A stretch of 32,907 bases of DNA. Source: Acidobacteriota bacterium. Lineage in GTDB: Bacteria > Acidobacteriota > Terriglobia > Terriglobales > Acidobacteriaceae. The stretch covers positions 1 to 32,907 of the forward strand of contig QIBC01000092.1 of NCBI GenBank assembly GCA_003225215.1, written 5' to 3'. The translations under genes were made by a program, and so were the position numbers. The notes under the pieces were generated by a model that was not told where the DNA came from, made no database searches, and worked only from the letters and a program-made list of their open reading frames with translations. Shown here piece after piece: positions 1 through 8,600 of this stretch (position 1 is the first letter of the stretch; each line of letters begins with the position of its first letter).

Positions 1-2
1 CG

Positions 3-1217
3 GCAAACCAGCCGCCGACGTGTTCACTATCGATAACGCCAACCAGCGGTGTTGTTCCACTTACGGTGAATGTGACTGCGAACTGCCTGGACTTTGACGG
101 TAGCGTAAACTCCGCCTCGATTGATTGGGGAGATGGCACGTCGGCCACTCAGTTGAACTGCGACGGAAACTGCTTTTTCAATGGAAGCCACACGTATACA
201 TCGCCTGGAACATTTAACGCGACGCTGACAGCGATCGACAACAATGGGGCATCTAGTCAGCCGGTAACGCAGACCATCACCGTTGCTCCGGTCCAGCCGC
301 CGGCGTGCACACTTAATGTTGTTCCCGTTGGCGGTCCCGCACCTTTGAGCGTGACTGCCACCGGCAATTGCACCGCCGGAACCAGTCCGATCGCGAGTTC
401 TACGATTGACTTTGGAGATGGCTCCGGGGCCCAAAGCGGAACCAGCGGAAATCACACCTACAATTCCCCCGGAACTTTTACAGTCACCGTCACTGCTACA
501 GACAGCAATGGCCTCTCCGGATCGGCGACCCAGACAGTAACTGTGGGGGCTGCCGTAGCGCCAAGTTGCACGCTCAATGTCGCACCTAACAACGGCCCTG
601 TTCCCCTCACGGTAACCGCCACTGGCAACTGCACGCCAGGCTCGCGTCCCATAGCGAGTACAACCCTTGATTTCGGCGACGGCTCAGCCGCACAGAGCGG
701 GGCGAGCGGAACTCACAAATACACGACCGCCGGCACGTTCACGGTAAACGTCACTGCAACGGACACAAGTGGCCTCTCCAGCACAGCAACGCAAACCGTG
801 ACCGTGACCCCAGCAGTCGCGCCGGCTTGCACTCTTACAGTCGCACCGAACAGCGGTCCTGCTCCACTCGACGTAACTGCAACCGGCAGCTGCACCGCTG
901 GTACAAGTCCGATCGCAAGCACAACGCTTGATTTCGGAGACGGCTCTGCTTCCCAGAATGGAACCAGCGGAACGCACACGTACAATTCAGCGGGCACGTT
1001 CACCGTCAAAGTAACCGCAACGGACACTAACGGCCTCTCCGGTTCGGCTGCTCAAACGGTGATGGTCGCGGTGAATCAACCGCCGACATGCACTTTGTCT
1101 GTGACTCCGACCAGCGGCCTTGCGCCACTCAGCGCCACGGCAACCGGTAGTTGCACCGATCCGGAGAAAGCCTTGTCGAGCACCTTGCTCGACTTTGGGA
1201 ACTTGTGTCGACGCTGA
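3..1217 (+). CDS. PKD-repeat secreted protein, N-terminal part (partial at left edge; frame broken near 1200)
   Basis: Frame open to the left edge (ANQPPTCSLSITPTSG...). Repeated ~87-aa PKD-like units with LDFGDGS...GTHTYNSAGTFTVKVTATD motifs. Confidence 0.8.
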   Translation, partial: ANQPPTCSLSITPTSGVVPLTVNVTANCLDFDGSVNSASIDWGDGTSATQLNCDGNCFFNGSHTYTSPGTFNATLTAIDNNGASSQPVTQTITVAPVQPPACTLNVVPVGGPAPLSVTATGNCTAGTSPIASSTIDFGDGSGAQSGTSGNHTYNSPGTFTVTVTATDSNGLSGSATQTVTVGAAVAPSCTLNVAPNNGPVPLTVTATGNCTPGSRPIASTTLDFGDGSAAQSGASGTHKYTTAGTFTVNVTATDTSGLSSTATQTVTVTPAVAPACTLTVAPNSGPAPLDVTATGSCTAGTSPIASTTLDFGDGSASQNGTSGTHTYNSAGTFTVKVTATDTNGLSGSAAQTVMVAVNQPPTCTLSVTPTSGLAPLSATATGSCTDPEKALSSTLLDFGNLCRR

Positions 1218-1380
1218 GAACAACATCAACGCAACCGTTCTCGACTTCGGTGACGGCGCCACGGCTAACTCCGCCAGCGGTACGCATATCTACAACGGCG
1301 CGGGAGCCTTCACCGTGAAGGTCACGGCAACCGACGCGCTGGGCCTTTCTGGTTCCGCGTCGCAAACGGTCACAGTGACA
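300..1380 (+). repeat. Tandem PKD-domain coding repeats (~258-264 bp period)
   Basis: Repeated CTL.V.P..GPAPL.VTATG.CTAG..PIAS.T.DFGDGS...TFTV.VTATD units starting near 305, 569, 827 and 1088. Confidence 0.8.
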
Positions 1381-2703
1381 GTAAGCAACTTCCCTGCCGG
1401 CTTGTTCGTCGGAATCAGTCCGGGCACAATCAAGCGGTTCGCTTCCGACGGGACGCTGTCGCAGACACTTAGTACTGGTCTCAGTGGAACGGTTTCCGGC
1501 ATGGGATTCGACAAAGCTGGAAATCTATACGCCACAGATTTCACTGCGGGCAATATCAGCAAGTTCGATCCGAAGACCGGGGCGCTGATCGGAACATTTG
1601 GAAGCGGCTTCAACTGCCAGCCGGAGACGATTGTGTTTGACGGCGGCGGCAATGCCTACGTCGGACAGCAAGGCTGCTCGCACAATCTTCTCAAGTTCGA
1701 TCCTAGCGGCAAACTGATGACAACTTTTACCGTCGCGACCGAGGAACAAGGCAGTGACGACATTGATCTTTCCGCCGACAACTGCACTTTGCTCTACACG
1801 TCGGAAGGTCCGTCGATCCTGCGCTACGACGTTTGCCGCAATCAGCAGCTTCCGCCGTTCGCCACGGGCTTGAAGAAGGCGCTGATGTTGCGCATTCTTC
1901 CCGATGGAGGCGTCGTTGTTGGTGACCTTACAGACATCATTCGCTTCAATGCTTCGGGCCAGCAGGTGATGACGTACACCGCGGCAGGCGAGCAGTGCCT
2001 GTTCTCGATCACGCTCGATCAGGACGGCACTTCGTTCTGGGCGGGCGATTACTGCAGCTCGAATATCTACCGCTTCGATCTCGCTTCCGGCAAGCAGCTG
2101 GCGAAATTCAATTCGGGAACGCCGAGCGGAACTGTGTTTGGCGTGGCCATTTCAGGCTCCGGATTGAATGTTGCAGGACTAGGTAACGCCGGCAATATCA
2201 CTGCGTCACCACAAAGCGCATCGCTGGCAGCGGGACAATCGACAACATTCACGGTTTCGTTCACTCCGAACGCGGCGGCTGCCGGGCATACGCTGGCTCT
2301 CTCCTGCGCGAATCTGCCGCCGGGACTCTCGTGCTCGTTCAATCCACCGAGCATCACGCTGGGGGCGGTGGGAACGACCACGACCGCGACGCTTACCATC
2401 ACACGAACTACGACCGCGTCCCTGTTACGTCCTGGTTCGCCCTGGATGCTCGCTACATGGATGGGCATGGTACCGGCAATCGTGTTGGTTGGGTTCCGCT
2501 CTCCACGCCGGCGTGGTAGCTCGATGCTGTGGCTGGGAATGATCGTGGCCTGTACCGGAATCTGGTCGAGTTGCGGAGGTGGTGGCGGCATGAGCAGTTC
2601 GACGACACCAGCACCTACGCCGCAGGGTTCGTACACCATCATCGTCGTTGGCAATGCCAGCGGGATGCAGGCTTCCACAACTGTTAGTTTGACTGTTCAG
2701 TAG
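1207..2703 (+). CDS. Downstream portion of the PKD protein: last PKD unit, NHL-like beta-propeller, Ig-like domain, C-terminal hydrophobic segments
   Basis: ORF in another frame continues the PKD pattern (TCVDAENNINATVLDFGDG...), then NLYATDFTAGNISKFDPKTG repeats and a C-terminal Gly-rich/hydrophobic region. Confidence 0.7.
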   Translation, partial: VDAENNINATVLDFGDGATANSASGTHIYNGAGAFTVKVTATDALGLSGSASQTVTVTVSNFPAGLFVGISPGTIKRFASDGTLSQTLSTGLSGTVSGMGFDKAGNLYATDFTAGNISKFDPKTGALIGTFGSGFNCQPETIVFDGGGNAYVGQQGCSHNLLKFDPSGKLMTTFTVATEEQGSDDIDLSADNCTLLYTSEGPSILRYDVCRNQQLPPFATGLKKALMLRILPDGGVVVGDLTDIIRFNASGQQVMTYTAAGEQCLFSITLDQDGTSFWAGDYCSSNIYRFDLASGKQLAKFNSGTPSGTVFGVAISGSGLNVAGLGNAGNITASPQSASLAAGQSTTFTVSFTPNAAAAGHTLALSCANLPPGLSCSFNPPSITLGAVGTTTTATLTITRTTTASLLRPGSPWMLATWMGMVPAIVLVGFRSPRRRGSSMLWLGMIVACTGIWSSCGGGGGMSSSTTPAPTPQGSYTIIVVGNASGMQASTTVSLTVQ

Positions 2704-2733
2704 CGCAGCGCAAACAAAAGGCAAGACTGACTG

Positions 2734-3567
2734 ATGATCAATTGCATGCAGCTAAAAACTCACTTCTATCGCTCTACAACTTTGATGTTGTGTTTTTTGC
2801 TCTCTCCTCTGCCGGGCTTCTGCCAGACAGGAAGCTCCGGACAACTTGCCGGTAGCGTAACCGCTCTTGACCAGGCGGCGACCCGAAATGGGAGCGGACT
2901 CAGCGTGCGCGATCAGGTGCAGTGGAACGACCAGCTCCAGACGAACAACACTGGACGTCTGCGGCTAAATCTTCGCGATGGCTCGATCCTAAGCCTGGGC
3001 TCGAACAGTCAGATGCGTGTAGTCCAACACAACGCGGCTACACAGCAGACGACACTCGAGCTGCTATTCGGCCGATTGCGCAGCCAGGTGGTAAAGCTCA
3101 CGCAGCCGAATTCTCGCTTTGAAGTACGCACTCCTACTTCGGTCGCCGGCGTAATTGGAACGGACTTTCTTCTGATTGCAACCGCCGACCGCACGACGCT
3201 CATCGTGTTTAGCGGCGTCGTCCAGATCACTCCGTTGAATGGAGCTGGCGGGGCGCCGAATCAATCGCAATCAGTGAACGTAAATTCCGGGCAGCAAGTC
3301 GAGGTGACGACAACCGGAGTTGGACCGGTCAGCACCGTAACCCAGCAGACAATTCAGCAATCGATCCAGCAAACAGCCGTCAGTCGCGCTGGATTGGCAG
3401 CGGGAACGAATGTCGGCGTCCAGGCTGGAACAAGCATTCTGAGAACTGTGCTGATTGCCGTCGGTTCTGTTGCCGCGGGAGCCGCAGTCGGCGTCGCCGT
3501 GGCGAACTCGCAACATACCTCTACGCCGCAGAAGCAGCCGTCAGGTCCCGGCATCCCTCCGCAGTAA
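2734..3567 (+). CDS. FecR-domain-containing protein with N-terminal signal peptide
   Basis: Signal peptide, then RLNLRDGSILSLGSNSQMRV...FEVRTPTSVAGVIGTDF...SGVVQI, typical of FecR domain proteins. Confidence 0.8.
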   Translation: MINCMQLKTHFYRSTTLMLCFLLSPLPGFCQTGSSGQLAGSVTALDQAATRNGSGLSVRDQVQWNDQLQTNNTGRLRLNLRDGSILSLGSNSQMRVVQHNAATQQTTLELLFGRLRSQVVKLTQPNSRFEVRTPTSVAGVIGTDFLLIATADRTTLIVFSGVVQITPLNGAGGAPNQSQSVNVNSGQQVEVTTTGVGPVSTVTQQTIQQSIQQTAVSRAGLAAGTNVGVQAGTSILRTVLIAVGSVAAGAAVGVAVANSQHTSTPQKQPSGPGIPPQ

Positions 3568-3577
3568 CCATCGGTAT

Positions 3578-3683
3578 GGTAGAGACGCAGCATGCTGCGT
3601 CTCCTCCATATTGCCTAGAGAACACCACTGAGCATGGGCTGACGAAAGCTTATCGCGAAGACGCAGCATGCTGCGTCTCTACC
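3578..3683. repeat. Palindrome-bounded intergenic element, locus 1 (106 bp)
   Basis: Left end GGTAGAGACGCAGCATGCTGCGTCTC (3578-3603); right end GACGCAGCATGCTGCGTCTCTACC (3660-3683). Confidence 0.85.
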
Positions 3684-3833
3684 GGTCTCACTACAAAGCT
3701 TTACATAAGTCGCGCTGCGCGTTTTGTATCGTTTCTTCAGCCCTGGTTTGCTCGCGTCGCGCCTGGCAATGCAGAATGCCACAGGGTGCTCTCATGCGCA
3801 GTTCGCGCCCAAAAGCCTTTCGGAGGACAGCAG

Positions 3834-5834
3834 ATGTTCCAGCCCGTTCATTCTCTTCAGCGTGCGCTTTTTATGCTACTCGCACTTGCGCTCGGTTTTT
3901 GTTCTAAGGTGTGGCCGGAACAGCCCGTGCCCGAGGATATTACGAAGGGTGCGCCAATATTTCCCAATGTGCTCGCGCCTTATAAAGCTCACGCCGTACC
4001 CGAGCCAAATTTGACCAACTCGGTACGCCTGAACAGCCTGATTCAAAATGGGAACATAATGCTGTCGCTCGACGATGCCATTGCGCTCGCTCTCGAAAAC
4101 AACCTGGACCTGGTGATCGCGCGCTATAACCTTCCCATTGCCGACACCGACATTCTCCGCACAAAGTCAGGCGCCAACGTTCGCGGCGTGAATACGGGAA
4201 TCGTACAAGGCACTCCAGGCGCGGGTATCGGTGGGATCGGAGGCGGCGCTACTGGCGGTGGCGCCGGGGGCACGGTGACTGCAGCGGGTGGAGCAGGAAC
4301 CGGAACTGGTGGACTGGTTTCGTCGACACTCGGCGTTGGTCCGCCGATCGACTCTTTCGATCCAGCTCTCAGCTCCAGCCTGGGGATACAGCACAGTGAC
4401 ATTCCGCAATCGAATACCGTAATCAGCGGCGTTCCCGCGCTTCTTCAGAACACCGGAAGCGCGAATTTCGGCTATCAGCAAGGATTTCCTACCGGCACTC
4501 TGTTCAACGTCACCTTTAATAATTCGCGGGTAACGACAAACAGCACGCGCACCTTCCTGGTGCCCCAGCTTAATTCCACCTTCCTGTTCCAACTGCGGCA
4601 GCATATTCTCCAGGGGTTCGGACTCGCTTCCAACCGCCGCTTTATGTCGATTGCGAAAAATAATCGCGAGATCGCCGACGAGGCCTTCCGTCAGCAAGTG
4701 ATTTTTACCGTCACGCAACTAGAGACGCTTTATTGGGAGTTAGTAACAGCGTTTGAGGATGTGAAGGCGAAGGAGCGCGCGGTCGCCTCGGCACAGCAGT
4801 TGGAAGCCAACAACCGCAAACAAGTGCAGGCCGGAACCATCGCGCAAATCGAGATCGTGAACGCGCAGGCGCAAGTTGCTGCAAGCCAGGAGGCTCTTAT
4901 CACATCGCAAACAAACCTCCAGCTGCAGCAGCTACTCATGAAGAACGCCATCACGCGCAACGAAAACGATCCTGTAGTGGCGAGTGCCGGCGTGATTCCC
5001 ACCGACAGGATGCAGCTGCCGGCAACTGAGCCGGTGCTCCCGACTCAGGACTTGATCAACGACGCACTTACCAGGCGACCGGAGTTAGCACAGGCGCGTA
5101 TTGACCTGACGAATCGCACAATAAGCAAGCGCTCGGCTCGGAATGCCCTGCTGCCGACAGTCGATCTCGTTGGTAACTATGGCGGCAACGGATTGTCGGG
5201 AGTGCTGAACCCCAATTTCAGCTCAAATTCTCCAGTCGCCACATCTGCAAACGGCGGCTATCCAGACGCGCTCACTGCGACGGTGAACCACCCAACTTAC
5301 TTTGTCGGCTTCTCGGTGAACATTCCCATTCTCAATCGCTCCGCGCAGGCGGATCAGATCCGTTCTGAGCTGGAGTATCGCCAGGCAGAGGTACGGCTGC
5401 AGCAGGTGCAAAACACAATCGCTATCGCCGTGCGCAACGCACAATTCTCCGTGCAACAGAACCGTGCCGCCGTCGATGCTGCGCTAAAAGCGCGAGATTA
5501 TGCCGCGCAGAGTCTGCAAGCGGAGCAGAAGAAGCTGGCACAAGGTTTGAGCATCACCTACAACGTGCTCACGCAACTCAGTAATGTCTCTACTGCAGAA
5601 TCGAATTTGGTGAACGCGATGTCGGCCTACGAGCAATCGAAGCTGAACCTTGATGTTGTGACCGGCAGGGTTCTTGAGACTCTGGAAATCAGCATTGCCG
5701 ATGCAGAGAGCGGAAACGTGACCCACATGCCACACGCTCCTTATGCGGTTCGAGGCAACGATGTAATCACACAGCCGGTACCTGAGTTTCAGCCCCAACA
5801 AACTGGAGTAACCCCGCAGCCAAAAGTCGACTAG
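3834..5834 (+). CDS. TolC-family outer membrane protein
   Basis: ATG with GGAGGA upstream, signal peptide (MFQPVHSLQRALFMLLALALGF), LSLDDAIALALENNLDLVIARYN, coiled-coil/OEP repeats. The supplied ORF start (3576) lies in the repeat and is probably too long. Confidence 0.85.
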   Translation: MFQPVHSLQRALFMLLALALGFCSKVWPEQPVPEDITKGAPIFPNVLAPYKAHAVPEPNLTNSVRLNSLIQNGNIMLSLDDAIALALENNLDLVIARYNLPIADTDILRTKSGANVRGVNTGIVQGTPGAGIGGIGGGATGGGAGGTVTAAGGAGTGTGGLVSSTLGVGPPIDSFDPALSSSLGIQHSDIPQSNTVISGVPALLQNTGSANFGYQQGFPTGTLFNVTFNNSRVTTNSTRTFLVPQLNSTFLFQLRQHILQGFGLASNRRFMSIAKNNREIADEAFRQQVIFTVTQLETLYWELVTAFEDVKAKERAVASAQQLEANNRKQVQAGTIAQIEIVNAQAQVAASQEALITSQTNLQLQQLLMKNAITRNENDPVVASAGVIPTDRMQLPATEPVLPTQDLINDALTRRPELAQARIDLTNRTISKRSARNALLPTVDLVGNYGGNGLSGVLNPNFSSNSPVATSANGGYPDALTATVNHPTYFVGFSVNIPILNRSAQADQIRSELEYRQAEVRLQQVQNTIAIAVRNAQFSVQQNRAAVDAALKARDYAAQSLQAEQKKLAQGLSITYNVLTQLSNVSTAESNLVNAMSAYEQSKLNLDVVTGRVLETLEISIADAESGNVTHMPHAPYAVRGNDVITQPVPEFQPQQTGVTPQPKVD

Positions 5835-5896
5835 CTCGATTGACTAGAATGAAGAGAAATGGCCTTCATGAAAACCGATAAATTGCAGGGGACCCG

Positions 5897-6406
5897 GTGA
5901 ATCGTTCATCCGAAAGCACGATCACCGAGGCGGATTCTTTTCGCCCGCGTTCGACATCGCGAAAGGCCCATATCATTCAGCTTTTTCGCTTTGGCGTGGT
6001 CGGGATTGTTAATACGGTCGTCGATCTCTCCGTTCTGAATATTCTCATCTTCCTTTTTCACACCGGAGAAACAGGAACGATGTTCGCGGTCTTCAAGACG
6101 GTAGCGTTCGTGTGCGCCGTGCTGAACAGCTACCTGCTGAACCGTTCCTGGACATTCCGGCGCGCGGCGGATAAGCACCATATCGTCGAGGGCGCTCAGT
6201 TTCTATTCATTAGCTTGCTGGGTGCGGTGGTCAATGTGGGAACTTCATCGTATGTTGCGACCTACATGCATCCTCGCTGGGGAATACACACCAAGGCCTG
6301 GCCCTCATTCGCCGCGCTGGTAGGAACTGCGTTCTCGCTCGGGTTCAACTTCGTCGGATACAAGTTCTGGGTATTCGCACACCGGAAGCCGGTAGCTAAC
6401 CTATGA
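5897..6406 (+). CDS. GtrA-family membrane protein
   Basis: QLFRFGVVGIVNTVVDLSVLNILIF...NSYLLNRSWTFR; four hydrophobic segments; GTG start. Confidence 0.85.
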   Translation: MNRSSESTITEADSFRPRSTSRKAHIIQLFRFGVVGIVNTVVDLSVLNILIFLFHTGETGTMFAVFKTVAFVCAVLNSYLLNRSWTFRRAADKHHIVEGAQFLFISLLGAVVNVGTSSYVATYMHPRWGIHTKAWPSFAALVGTAFSLGFNFVGYKFWVFAHRKPVANL

Positions 6407-6553
6407 GCCGGGAAAGAGCGAACACGAAGGTCACAAAGGCAAAACATGAGGTCACAGAGTACGCAGGAATCATTTCCGGGCTGCCGATTAGATTCTTCGA
6501 GCGACTTCTTCTTTGCCTCCGTGAACTTCGTGTTCGCTCCTTCCCGGGGCTCA
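6404..6553. repeat. Long inverted-repeat (hairpin) element, family B copy 1
   Basis: TGAGCCGGGAAAGAGCGAACACGAAGGTCACAAAGGCAAA at the left; near-complementary TTTGCCTCCGTGAACTTCGTGTTCGCTCCTTCCCGGGGCTCA at the right. Confidence 0.8.
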
Positions 6554-8227
6554 CTCCGCCAACACCCGATGGACAAGGTGAATGGAGATAGAACCTTCGC
6601 CCACCGCTGAGGCGACGCGCTTCACGTTATTGGCGCGCGCATCGCCGACCGCAAAGACTCCAGGCAGGCTCGTCTCAAGCAGGTATGGTGACCGCGAAAG
6701 CGGCCACTGAGCCACGCGCAAGTCTTCAGGGAGCAGCTCGGGGCCGGTTTTGATGAACCCCTTATCGTCCAGCGCAATGCATCCATCGAGCCATCCCGTA
6801 TTGGGACTAGCGCCGGTCATCAGGAATATATGGTGGATGCGATGAACTTCGGCGGAGCCACTCTGATTATTTTTCCAGCGGACGCAATCGATTCTGCCGT
6901 TGCCTTCCAGAGCATCGATCTCCGTAAATGGATGCAGAGTGATTTTGGGACTTTCTTCGATACGTCGAATCAGGTAGCGCGACATCGTATCAGCGAGTAC
7001 CGCGGAGCGAATGAGAATATGCACATGCTTCGCCGTATCTGCCAGGAAGACAGCCGCCTGTCCCGCTGAATTCCCACCACCAACGACGATCACCTCTTCG
7101 TTTCCGCACAACTGCGCTTCAATGTAGGTTGCCCCGTAGTACACGCCAATGCCTTCGTAGCGCGAAAGGTTCTCGAGTGGAAGTCTGCGATATTGCGCGC
7201 CGGTAGCGATCACGATCGCGCGGGCTGGAATCTGTCTGCCGCCCTCGATCTCGATCGCATAGGGACGCTTGGTACAGGCCAACTTGATTGCGCTGCGGGC
7301 GATGATCATCTCGGCGCCAAACTTCTGGGCTTGCGTGTAGGCTCGCCCAGCGAGATCTTGCCCGGAGATTCCAGTCGGGAATCCAAGGTAATTCTCGATC
7401 TTAGAACTGGATCCCGCCTGTCCGCCGGGCGCGTTGGTTTCGAGCACGAGTACGTCGAGCCCCTCCGAGGCGGCGTAGACTGCAGCGGCCAGCCCGGAAG
7501 GCCCTGCTCCAATAACGACAACGTCACGCATATGGCTTTCATCGATCTCGGGATTGAGTCCAAGACAATCGGCCACCTGCTGATTACTTGGATTTCGCAA
7601 CACGAGTTTTCCCTGGCAGATCAATACGGGAATTTCGTCGATCCTGACCTGAAACTTGTCGAGCAAGTCCTGAACGCCTTCGTCGCGATCAAGATCAATG
7701 TAGGAATAAGGATGCCCGTTGCGGGTGAGAAACTCTTTGATGCGCAGCGTTCCCGGCAAGTGCGAGGAGCCTACGAGGACCGCGTCGCCGATGCCGTGAG
7801 CGATCAATTCAAGACGCCGGAGAATGAAGGCACGCATGATGATCTCGCTCAGTTCAACGTCGGTTTGCACGAGCAGCTGCAGAGCGTGACGATCAAGTTC
7901 AATCACATCACCGGCCTTACTCATCCGGCCGCAGACCAGCGCACGCCGCCCCGAGAGCATGTTGAGTTCTCCAGTGAAGCTTCCCGGAGTGTGAGTTGTG
8001 ATCAACACATCACCCTTAGCCGTCGGCTGAATGATCTCAATCTCTCCTGAGACGACGACGAAAAGGCCTGCGGCAACCTCGCCCTGTTTGATCAACAACT
8101 CGCCGGCCTTTACCGGATGCGCCTTTCCTGCAGCTGCGATCCGCGCGATTTGGGAAGATGTAAGCGTTGGGAACAGCTGTTCGCGGCGCTCAGGGGATAA
8201 GACGGGGGCAGTCAGTGGGGTGGCCAT
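6551..8227 (-). CDS. Cyclic-nucleotide-binding domain + thioredoxin reductase-like FAD-dependent oxidoreductase
   Basis: CNBD-like N-terminus (AGELLIKQGEVAAGLFVVVSGEIEI), redoxin-like middle (TLRIKEFLTRNGHPYSYIDLD), FAD/NAD motifs GAGPSGLAAAVYAA and VVGGGNSAGQAA. Start moved to ATG at 8227 because the longer ORF runs into the tRNA. Confidence 0.85.
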   Translation of the reverse strand: MATPLTAPVLSPERREQLFPTLTSSQIARIAAAGKAHPVKAGELLIKQGEVAAGLFVVVSGEIEIIQPTAKGDVLITTHTPGSFTGELNMLSGRRALVCGRMSKAGDVIELDRHALQLLVQTDVELSEIIMRAFILRRLELIAHGIGDAVLVGSSHLPGTLRIKEFLTRNGHPYSYIDLDRDEGVQDLLDKFQVRIDEIPVLICQGKLVLRNPSNQQVADCLGLNPEIDESHMRDVVVIGAGPSGLAAAVYAASEGLDVLVLETNAPGGQAGSSSKIENYLGFPTGISGQDLAGRAYTQAQKFGAEMIIARSAIKLACTKRPYAIEIEGGRQIPARAIVIATGAQYRRLPLENLSRYEGIGVYYGATYIEAQLCGNEEVIVVGGGNSAGQAAVFLADTAKHVHILIRSAVLADTMSRYLIRRIEESPKITLHPFTEIDALEGNGRIDCVRWKNNQSGSAEVHRIHHIFLMTGASPNTGWLDGCIALDDKGFIKTGPELLPEDLRVAQWPLSRSPYLLETSLPGVFAVGDARANNVKRVASAVGEGSISIHLVHRVLAE

Positions 8228-8304
8228 GGCGTCAATTCGATGCGCACGAGTATATCCAGGACTCAGTATGCTGATGGATAGCAAAAAACTAGAAGGTGAA
8301 GTGC

Positions 8305-8394
8305 TGGCGGAGAGAGTGGGATTCGAACCCACGATACCCGTTAAGGTATACACGCTTTCCAAGCGTGCGCCTTCAGCCACTCGGCCATCTCTCC
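8305..8394 (-). tRNA. tRNA-Ser (anticodon GGA), CCA encoded
   Basis: Reverse complement GGAGAGATGGCCGAGTGGCTGAAGGCGCACGCTTGGAAAGCGTGTATACCTTAACGGGTATCGTGGGTTCGAATCCCACTCTCTCCGCCA, with long variable arm and TTCGAATCC T-loop. Confidence 0.97.
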
Positions 8395-8427
8395 GGGCTG
8401 CTTCTATTCTACTGGATACCGAAAACC

Positions 8428-8555
8428 AAGAGCGAACACGAAGGTCACGAAGGCAAAGAAGAGGTCACGCGAGCAAGTTAAGGGGCACGCAGGCATTACT
8501 CCCGCGGGATTCGTGACCTCCTATGTTTGCCTTGGTCAACTTCGTGTTCGCTCTT
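8428..8555. repeat. Long inverted-repeat (hairpin) element, family B copy 2
   Basis: AAGAGCGAACACGAAGGTCACGAAGGCAAAGAAGAGGTCACG (8428 on) and near reverse complement CGTGACCTCCTATGTTTGCCTTGGTCAACTTCGTGTTCGCTCTT ending at 8555. Confidence 0.8.
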
Positions 8556-8600
8556 TCCCGTGGTAATCTCCGATGTTTCCCGAATTCTGGAGGAAAGCAC

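Noticed and set aside
4195-4320. Gly-rich insertion in the TolC-family protein (GGIGGGATGGGAGGTVTAAGGAGTGTGG)
   Set aside because: Unusual composition, but such Gly-rich inserts appear common in acidobacterial TolC-like proteins; not enough to call novel.
7193-8050. 285-aa plus-strand ORF
   Set aside because: Antisense to the well-supported CNBD/TrxR-like gene; sequence is not protein-family-like.
8031-8516. 161-aa ORF containing ERVGFEPTIPVKVYTLSKRAPSATRPS
   Set aside because: The peptide is the translation of the tRNA-Ser complement; artefact of a tRNA gene.
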